Of a DNA stretch of 14,164 nucleotides, positions 6,491-11,900 are shown piece after piece. A program made the translations under genes and the position numbers. The DNA lies in the NCBI GenBank assembly GCA_017549745.1, contig JAFYUA010000007.1, positions 1 to 14,164 of the forward strand, written 5' to 3'. How positions within the stretch are numbered: the stretch's first letter is position 1; every line of letters starts with the position of its first letter. Under the pieces are notes generated by a model that did not search any database, was not told the origin of the DNA, and saw only the letters and a list, made by a program, of their open reading frames with translations. The stretch is from Clostridia bacterium (GTDB lineage: Bacteria > Bacillota > Clostridia > UMGS1810).

Positions 6491-9025
6491 ATGAAACGAA
6501 TTGTACTCGGTATTCTTGCCCATGTAGACTCAGGCAAGACCACCCTTTCTGAAAGCTTGTTATATACCTCAGGGCAGATTGCAAGGCTTGGCCGTGTTGA
6601 CCATGGCGATGCTTTTTTGGACACCAATCAGATAGAGCGTGACCGCGGCATCACCATCTTTGCCAAGCAGGCAGTGCTCACCACTACCAATTCGTCAATC
6701 ACTCTCATCGACACTCCGGGGCATGCTGATTTTTCTGCCGAGGCAGAGCGCTCACTTTGCGTGCTCGATTATGCCATTTTGGTCATAAGTGCCACCGACG
6801 GAGTCCAGAGTCACACCCGCACCCTCTGGAACTTTTTGTCTCACTACAATGTGCCCACATTTATTTTTGTGAACAAAATGGACATCTGCCAAAAGTCGCG
6901 CAGTGAGATTCTTGCTGACCTTTGCGCAAATCTTTCCGAGAGTTGCCTTGATTTTGAAACCAAAGATGAGCTTTTCTATGAGACAATAGCTCTTGGCAGC
7001 GACGAGCTGATGGATGAATATTTGGGTAGCGGCAAGCTTTCTTGCGCCTCTGTGAGCGCAGGAATAAAATCGCGTGCAGTGTTTCCCTGCTATTTTGGCT
7101 CTGCACTCAAAAATGATGGTGTGGATAAGCTCCTTGCCGCCATTGATGAATATGCAATTGCGTATTCCTGCTCGTCAGATTTTGGTGCCAGAGTGTTCAA
7201 GATATCCGAAGATGACAGAGGCAACCGCCTCACCCACATCAAGATTACAGGCGGATCCCTCAAGGTGAAAACTCTTGTCGGCATCAAAGGTCAAAACGAA
7301 AAAGTCAATGAAATCCGCATATATTCAGGCGAAAAGTACACCTCTGTGCAGGAGATTTCAGCAGGTGAGGTGTGTGCAGTCACAGGCATAACCTCGGCTT
7401 TGCCCGGTGATGGCATAGGTGATGATTCGGGCGAGGGGCATCTGCTCTCTGAACCTGTGTTCACCTACTGTGTCCGCCTGCCTGACCACATGGACCTTGC
7501 CCAGGCTCTTCCTGTATTCCGCAAGCTCGAGCAAGAAGACAATCAACTGCAGGTGTCACTGGGCGGCAACCCTCAAAGGATAAATGTGCGCATAATGGGG
7601 CAGATTCAGCTCGAAGTGCTCAAGCGCGTGCTTGCCGACAGATTCTCAATGAATGTTGAATTTGAGCAGGGCAGTATATTATATAAAGAAACTCTTGCCG
7701 AAACAGTTGAAGGAGTAGGGCACTATGAGCCTCTTCGTCATTATTCGGAAGTGCATCTTTTGATAGAGCCGGGCAAACGCGGCAGCGGCTTGGTGTTTGA
7801 TGCCAAATGCGGCGAAGATGAGCTTGCGCGCAACTGGCAAAGGCTTGTGCTCACTCACCTTGCCGAAAAGACTCACCTCGGCACGCTCACAGGCTCACCT
7901 CTCACCGATGCCAAAATCACTCTGATAAACGGCAGAGCTCACCAAAAGCACACTGAGGGCGGCGATTTCAGGCAGGCCACTTATCGAGCAGTAAGACAAG
8001 GTCTGATGCAAGCGCAGATGATATTGCTCGAGCCATACTATAGCTTTGTGCTGGAAGTGCCCACTCAGTCCACGGGCAGAGCACTCACCGATTTGCAGCA
8101 GATGGGAGCTTCGTTTGATGCGCCCCAGTCTCTCGGTGACATCACACGCATCACAGGCAAAGCGCCCGTTTCATCAATAATGGACTATCACAAAGATGTC
8201 ATATCATACACAAGAGGCAACGGTCGCCTGAGCATGCAGTATAGCGGCTATGAGCCATGCCACAATCAGGACGAGATTGTAGCAGCCATAGGCTATGACC
8301 CGTGTGCCGACCTTGACAACACTCCCGATTCGGTCTTTTGCTCACATGGCGCAGGCTACAGTGTAAAGTGGAATGAGGTCTTTGACCATATGCACATTCC
8401 TCTTGCTGACCGCGAGCCAAAAGAGCTATCTGCTGACCAGGTGCGCCGCCCGTCGGAGCGCCTTGCTTGCGACGATGCTGAGCTTATGCGCATATTTGAG
8501 CAGACCTATGGCAAAATCAAAACCGAAAAGCCAAAGAATCATTCTGCCGAGCGCACCTCAAAGCCCTACAAAAGCCATAGCACAGTACTTGGACCTGAAT
8601 ATTTGCTCATAGACGGCTACAACATAATTCACGCTTGGAATGAACTGAAAAACATTTTTGACCAAAGTCCCGACACCGCCCGTTCAATCCTCATAAACCG
8701 CTTGTGCAACTATCAGGCAATGAAGCATAGCAATATAATTCTGGTCTTTGATGCCTACAAGGTCAAGGGTAATGAGCGTGAAATAGAAAAGGTGAACAAT
8801 GTCACCATTGTATACACCAAAGAAGCAGAAACCGCCGACACCTACATTGAGAAAACATCAAAAGAACTGAGCAAAAACTACCGCGTGCGCGTTGCCACAT
8901 CAGATAGTCAGGAGCAGATGATAGTGTTTGGCAATGGGGCGGTGCGTGTGAGCGCCGGTGATTTTCGCGCAGAGGTTGAAGCTGCCGAGGCAGAGATAAG
9001 GCGCTTTGTTTCAAAGCAGACTTGA
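6491..9025 (+). CDS. Tet(M)/EF-G-like ribosomal GTPase fused to a YacP/Rae1-like NYN nuclease domain
   Basis: An 844-residue two-part protein. Residues 1 to about 660 follow Tet(M)/EF-G: G1 AHVDSGKTT (10-18), G2 RGITI (52-56), G3 DTPGH (74-78), G4 NKMD (128-131), then domains II to V, including NVRIMGQIQLEVLKRVL of domain III and LLEPYYSF of domain V. Where Tet(M) has its YSPVST decoding-site loop, this protein has AHQKHTEGGDFR (483-494), so tetracycline resistance should not be assumed. After a basic, flexible linker (about 665-700), residues 704-844 match Bacillus YacP/Rae1, a ribosome-dependent mRNA endonuclease: LLIDGYNIIHAW, VFDAYKVKG, YTKEAETAD and ATSDSQEQ, with candidate metal-binding D708, D754, D783 and D805. 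Tet(M) is about 640 residues and Rae1 about 170, so both appear nearly complete. The start has AAGGAG five bases upstream, overlapping the MATE stop. Likely role: a cytoplasmic factor that binds stalled ribosomes and may cut mRNA (inference). Confidence 0.9.
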   Translation: MKRIVLGILAHVDSGKTTLSESLLYTSGQIARLGRVDHGDAFLDTNQIERDRGITIFAKQAVLTTTNSSITLIDTPGHADFSAEAERSLCVLDYAILVISATDGVQSHTRTLWNFLSHYNVPTFIFVNKMDICQKSRSEILADLCANLSESCLDFETKDELFYETIALGSDELMDEYLGSGKLSCASVSAGIKSRAVFPCYFGSALKNDGVDKLLAAIDEYAIAYSCSSDFGARVFKISEDDRGNRLTHIKITGGSLKVKTLVGIKGQNEKVNEIRIYSGEKYTSVQEISAGEVCAVTGITSALPGDGIGDDSGEGHLLSEPVFTYCVRLPDHMDLAQALPVFRKLEQEDNQLQVSLGGNPQRINVRIMGQIQLEVLKRVLADRFSMNVEFEQGSILYKETLAETVEGVGHYEPLRHYSEVHLLIEPGKRGSGLVFDAKCGEDELARNWQRLVLTHLAEKTHLGTLTGSPLTDAKITLINGRAHQKHTEGGDFRQATYRAVRQGLMQAQMILLEPYYSFVLEVPTQSTGRALTDLQQMGASFDAPQSLGDITRITGKAPVSSIMDYHKDVISYTRGNGRLSMQYSGYEPCHNQDEIVAAIGYDPCADLDNTPDSVFCSHGAGYSVKWNEVFDHMHIPLADREPKELSADQVRRPSERLACDDAELMRIFEQTYGKIKTEKPKNHSAERTSKPYKSHSTVLGPEYLLIDGYNIIHAWNELKNIFDQSPDTARSILINRLCNYQAMKHSNIILVFDAYKVKGNEREIEKVNNVTIVYTKEAETADTYIEKTSKELSKNYRVRVATSDSQEQMIVFGNGAVRVSAGDFRAEVEAAEAEIRRFVSKQT

Positions 9026-9050
9026 CAATTTTTAGCTTTTAAGGTATTAT
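9022..9050 (+). promoter_or_regulatory. mscL promoter overlapping the upstream stop codon
   Basis: A consensus TTGACA (9022-9027), a 17-base spacer and TATTAT (9045-9050). The -35 box contains the TGA stop (9023-9025) of the GTPase-nuclease gene. The nine bases GTATTATAA occur at 9044-9052 and again at 9058-9066, so a second TATAAT (9062-9067) lies downstream without a good -35 box. No terminator is seen between the two genes, so read-through is also possible. Confidence 0.75.
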
Positions 9051-9087
9051 AAACACAGTATTATAATGATAATTACGGAGGTAACAA

Positions 9088-9492
9088 ATGAAAAAGTTTT
9101 TAGCAGAATTCAAAGAGTTTGCCATCAAAGGCAACATGTTTGATTTGGCAGTCGGCGTAATTATTGGTGCTGCATTCAACACTATCGTGAAATCTTTGGT
9201 GGATGATGTCATCATGCCTGCAGTAGGCATGCTCATTGGCGGTCATGATTTTACTGCTTTGGTGCTTAAGTTTGGCACTGCCACCATAAAATACGGCAAT
9301 CTCATTCAGAACATTGTCAATTTTCTTATCACTGCATTTTGTCTTTTTGTTGTTGTTAAATCCATCAACACTCTCAAAAGACGCAAAGAAGCCGCCGAGG
9401 AGGCTATAGAGGAAGCACCCGCTGCAAAGCCTGCTGATATAGCTCTTTTAGAAGAGATAAGAGACACTCTGGCTGAAATCAAAAACAAATAA
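9088..9492 (+). CDS. mscL: Large-conductance mechanosensitive channel
   Basis: A 134-residue protein of normal MscL length. It has the short amphipathic N-terminal helix (MKKFLAEFKEFAIKGN), the highly conserved pore-lining first membrane helix with FDLAVGVIIGAAFNTIV and LVDDVIMP (residues 18-43), a periplasm-side loop, a second membrane helix (about residues 72-92) and the charged C-terminal helix that forms the cytoplasmic bundle, here E/A-rich and ending LLEEIRDTLAEIKNK. The homopentamer opens under membrane tension and releases solutes during osmotic downshock. The start has GGAGGT (9077-9082) five bases upstream. The gene has its own promoter and terminator, so it appears to be a single-gene unit, perhaps also reached by read-through from the gene before it. 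Confidence 0.96.
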   Translation: MKKFLAEFKEFAIKGNMFDLAVGVIIGAAFNTIVKSLVDDVIMPAVGMLIGGHDFTALVLKFGTATIKYGNLIQNIVNFLITAFCLFVVVKSINTLKRRKEAAEEAIEEAPAAKPADIALLEEIRDTLAEIKNK

Positions 9493-9499
9493 TAGTGTC

Positions 9500-9535
9500 A
9501 AAAGAACTGCATCTTAACAGAAGCAGTTCTTTTTT
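9500..9535 (+). terminator. Rho-independent terminator after mscL
   Basis: AAAAGAACTGC (9500-9510) pairs perfectly over 11 bp with GCAGTTCTTTT (9523-9533) around a 12-base loop, and the T run continues to 9535. It starts seven bases after the mscL stop. Confidence 0.9.
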
Positions 9536-9546
9536 GTAAAAATCTC

Positions 9547-9575
9547 TTGCAAAATCAATGCTGTTGTGATATAAT
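9547..9575 (+). promoter_or_regulatory. ilvE promoter
   Basis: TTGCAA (9547-9552), a 17-base spacer and a perfect TATAAT (9570-9575) with TG at 9567-9568 (extended -10). It lies just after the mscL terminator and about 35 bases before the ilvE start. The leader is too short for a T-box and shows none. Confidence 0.75.
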
Positions 9576-9610
9576 AATTTGATTAGTAATACATAGAAAG
9601 GATGATTCCA

Positions 9611-10636
9611 ATGGAAAAGAAAAATATCGATTGGGGCAATCTTGGCTTCGGCTATATCCAGACCGACAAAAGATATGTTTCCGAATACAAAGACGGTGCA
9701 TGGGATGATGGTAAGCTCACATCTGATGCCAATGTCGTAATCAGTGAGTGTGCAGGAGTGCTTCAATATGCGCAGACATGCTTTGAGGGTCTCAAGGCAT
9801 ACACCACCGAGGACGGTCACATCGTTGTATTCCGCCCCGACCTCAACGCTGACCGCATGATTGCATCAGCTGAAAGACTCGAGATTCCTGTCTTTCCAAA
9901 GGATAGATTTATAGATGCAGTAGAAAAGGTTGTAGCAGCCAATGAGGCATATGTTCCTCCCTTTGGCTCAGGTGCAACTCTCTATCTTCGCCCCTTTATG
10001 TTTGGCTCCAACCCCGTTATCGGTGTAAAGCCTGCTACTGAATATCAGTTCCGCATTTTTGCAACTCCCGTTGGCCCTTACTTCAAAGGCGGCGTAAAGC
10101 CTCTCACCATCAGAGTGTCCGATCTTGACCGTGCAGCTCCGCATGGCACAGGTCACATCAAAGCAGGTCTCAACTATGCCATGAGCCTTTACAACATTGT
10201 AGATGCTCACAATTGCGGCTATGATGAAAATATGTATCTTGATGCTGCCACTCACACCAAGGTTGAAGAAACAGGCGGAGCCAACTTCATCTTCGTTACC
10301 AAAGACGGCAAGGTTGTAACTCCAAAATCCAACACAATTCTTCCTTCAATCACCCGTCGTTCTCTCATGGTTGTTGCCAAAGATTACCTCGGCCTTGAAG
10401 TTGAAGAAAGAGAAATTCATGTTTCCGAACTTCCTGACATGGCAGAGTGTGGCCTTTGCGGCACCGCGGCTGTTATTTCTCCCGTTGGCAAAATTGTTGA
10501 CCACGGCAAAGAAATCTGCTTGCCCTCAGGCATGAGCGCTATGGGTCCTGTTACTCAAAAACTCTATGACACCCTCACAGGCATCCAGATGGGAAGAATT
10601 CCTGCTCCCGAAGGCTGGATCAAAGTTATTAAATAA
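9611..10636 (+). CDS. ilvE: Branched-chain amino acid aminotransferase
   Basis: A 341-residue fold-type IV PLP aminotransferase of the length usual for the bacterial branched-chain enzyme. It transfers the amino group between glutamate and the 2-oxo acids of valine, leucine and isoleucine in the cytoplasm. Visible marks are QTCFEGLKAY in the N-terminal domain, TLYLRPFMFG, the GHIKAGLNYA motif holding the expected PLP lysine (K184), the EETGGANFIFV segment and the phosphate-binding CGTAAVISPV near the C-terminus. The ATG at 9611 is preferred over the one at 9602 because GAAAGGA (9596-9602) is eight bases from the former and overlaps the latter. It has its own promoter, and a hairpin follows the stop. 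No other ilv or leu gene is in the window, so it seems to be a separate unit. Confidence 0.95.
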   Translation: MEKKNIDWGNLGFGYIQTDKRYVSEYKDGAWDDGKLTSDANVVISECAGVLQYAQTCFEGLKAYTTEDGHIVVFRPDLNADRMIASAERLEIPVFPKDRFIDAVEKVVAANEAYVPPFGSGATLYLRPFMFGSNPVIGVKPATEYQFRIFATPVGPYFKGGVKPLTIRVSDLDRAAPHGTGHIKAGLNYAMSLYNIVDAHNCGYDENMYLDAATHTKVEETGGANFIFVTKDGKVVTPKSNTILPSITRRSLMVVAKDYLGLEVEEREIHVSELPDMAECGLCGTAAVISPVGKIVDHGKEICLPSGMSAMGPVTQKLYDTLTGIQMGRIPAPEGWIKVIK

Positions 10637-10653
10637 TATTTTTTAGTTATATA

Positions 10654-10689
10654 CTTTGCCGGGCATTTAGTGTCCGGCAAAGCTCTTTT
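10654..10689 (+). terminator. Hairpin between ilvE and the DUF523 gene (terminator or attenuator)
   Basis: CTTTGCCGGGCA (10654-10665) pairs with TGTCCGGCAAAG (10671-10682) over 12 bp with one G-T pair and a five-base loop. The following T run is short (CTCTTTT, 10683-10689). The GGAGG site of the next gene begins two bases later, and no convincing promoter lies between, so the stem may only partly stop transcription and let the DUF523-luxS pair be expressed by read-through. Confidence 0.7.
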
Positions 10690-10700
10690 CGGAGGTTATT

Positions 10701-11189
10701 ATGAATAACAAACCCAAAGGAAAAATTCTTGTTTCGGCATGCCTTTATGGTCATTGCTGCAAGTATGACGCAACGAGCAATCTTTTGAAAGACAAATATT
10801 TTCAAATTCTCAAAAACACAGGCAGGCTCATTCCCGTGTGCCCCGAGCAGCTTGGCGGACTTTCCACTCCGCGCATTCCTTGCGAGATAAAAGATGGCAA
10901 GGTTTTCAACAAAGAGGGCGAGGATGTCACAGCCGAGTTTGAACTCGGCGCCGAAAAGACCCTTGCCATAGCGCGTGAAAACGGAGTGAGGGTTGCCATC
11001 TTAAAGCAGGGCAGTCCCTCATGCGGCTGCAAAAAAATATATGACGGCACTTTTTCGGGCAACAAAATAACAGGTGAGGGAGTAACGGCGCGCAAGCTTG
11101 TTGAAAACGGTATTCCTGTTTTTGATGAAACCGAAGTGAGCTTTGCAAAGCTCCTTGCCGACGGCAATCCCGATTCACACCATCATTAA
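10701..11189 (+). CDS. DUF523 protein, TudS-like iron-sulfur desulfidase candidate
   Basis: A 162-residue soluble protein. It has the DUF523 signatures in order: VSACLYGHCCKYD (residues 11-23), VCPEQLGGLSTPR (46-58) and LKQGSPSCG (from about 101). Cys14, Cys47 and Cys108 are the candidate ligands of a [4Fe-4S] cluster. A DUF523 member, TudS, is known as an iron-sulfur 2-thiouracil desulfidase, so removal of sulfur from thiolated pyrimidines or nucleosides is the best available hypothesis; many DUF523 proteins remain untested. The start has GGAGG (10691-10695) five bases upstream. The gene ends 19 bases before luxS, which points to one operon. The C-terminus ends in three histidines, which may be incidental. 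Confidence 0.85.
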   Translation: MNNKPKGKILVSACLYGHCCKYDATSNLLKDKYFQILKNTGRLIPVCPEQLGGLSTPRIPCEIKDGKVFNKEGEDVTAEFELGAEKTLAIARENGVRVAILKQGSPSCGCKKIYDGTFSGNKITGEGVTARKLVENGIPVFDETEVSFAKLLADGNPDSHHH

Positions 11190-11208
11190 TTCTTTGAGGA
11201 GAACGATT

Positions 11209-11688
11209 ATGAACGAAAGTAAATTTTCAAAGGTAGAAAGCTTTGAACTTGACCACACCAAGGTAAAGGCACCTTTTGTGCGCAAGTGCACAGTGCTCAC
11301 AGGTGACAGGGGCGATGTTGTCACCAAATTTGACATCAGGTTCACTCAGCCCAACGAAGCCGAGATGCAATCCGAAGGCATCCACACACTTGAGCATCTT
11401 CTCGCCACATATCTCAGAGATGCCGATGAAGCTTTTGCTTCAAAAATAATCGATGTGTCACCCATGGGCTGCCGCACAGGATTTTATATGACCATATGGG
11501 GTGAGTGGGAAGCATCGTTTATAGCAGCCAGAGTGACCGAAGCGCTCCAGATGGTTGTCTCTGCCGAAAGCATTCCTGCCGACAATGCAGTTCAATGCGG
11601 TAATTACAGACTTCATTCTCTGCCCCTTGCCAAAGAGTATGCCAAAGATGTTCTGGCAAAAGGGCTCAGTGACAGTTATCTCAGCTAA
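11209..11688 (+). CDS. luxS: S-ribosylhomocysteine lyase (AI-2 synthesis)
   Basis: A 159-residue enzyme, the normal LuxS length. It cleaves S-ribosylhomocysteine to homocysteine and DPD, which cyclises to autoinducer-2, in the activated methyl cycle. The metal site is visible as H59 and H63 in GIHTLEHLLATYLRD, with C130 in the AVQCGNYR segment; E62 and C88 (in SPMGCRTGFY) are the catalytic residues expected from the Bacillus enzyme. The ATG at 11209 is chosen because GAGGAG (11196-11201) lies seven bases upstream. The frame is open back to 11143, but that stretch overlaps the DUF523 gene and lacks the family N-terminus. The partner nucleosidase (Pfs/MTAN) is not in the window. Homocysteine is also the product of MetY at the start of the window. 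No strong terminator follows. Confidence 0.97.
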   Translation: MNESKFSKVESFELDHTKVKAPFVRKCTVLTGDRGDVVTKFDIRFTQPNEAEMQSEGIHTLEHLLATYLRDADEAFASKIIDVSPMGCRTGFYMTIWGEWEASFIAARVTEALQMVVSAESIPADNAVQCGNYRLHSLPLAKEYAKDVLAKGLSDSYLS

Positions 11689-11698
11689 GAAATAAAAC

Positions 11699-11751
11699 TT
11701 TTAAAATTTTCCAAAATTTTGCTTGACATTCAGCTTTTTTTGTGTTAATAT
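11699..11751 (+). promoter_or_regulatory. Strong rpoB promoter with UP-like A+T tract
   Basis: A consensus TTGACA (11723-11728), a 17-base spacer and TAATAT (11746-11751) with TG at 11743-11744. Directly upstream, 11699-11720 alternates A4 and T4 runs (AAAATTTTCCAAAATTTT at 11703-11720), like the UP element contacted by the alpha subunit. The same A/T repeat could fold only into a weak A-T hairpin, so it is a poor terminator for luxS. Confidence 0.78.
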
Positions 11752-11900
11752 TATAAATTGCAGTTATAGCCGTTTTTATGGATTTTCGATTGTGCATAAT
11801 CACGGTTTTTTGTGCGTGATTTCATTCTCAATTATGCATTATTACTGTGATTGGGGCGCTTTCTTCCCGCAGCAAAAAAAATATATGAGGTGATAGAAAC
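11752..11900 (+). promoter_or_regulatory. Structured rpoB leader of about 140 bases, function unknown
   Basis: Non-coding leader between the promoter and the rpoB ATG. AATCACG (11798-11804) can pair with CGTGATT (11815-11821). Alternatively TGCATAAT (11793-11800) pairs with ATTATGCA (11831-11838), and ATCACGG (11799-11805) with CTGTGAT (11845-11851). The first fold excludes the others. No known riboswitch or ribosomal-protein leader motif is recognised. It ends in a near-perfect ribosome binding site, GAGGTGAT (11887-11894), six bases before the ATG. Confidence 0.45.

Noticed and set aside
6491..8470. Calling the GTPase part a tetracycline resistance determinant
   Set aside because: Overall similarity fits, but the Tet(M) decoding-site loop is not conserved and the gene sits in an ordinary chromosomal setting without mobile elements.
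9576..9610. T-box leader for ilvE
   Set aside because: The leader is only about 30 bases and has no T-box sequence or terminator/antiterminator pair.
10650..10655. TATACT as a -10 box for the DUF523-luxS pair
   Set aside because: The matching -35 position reads roughly TTATTA, there is no TG extension, and the start site would fall inside the hairpin stem.
11703..11720. AAAATTTTCCAAAATTTT as the luxS terminator
   Set aside because: The stem would be only A-T pairs with a tiny loop and no T run of its own; its place directly before a consensus -35 box fits an UP element better.
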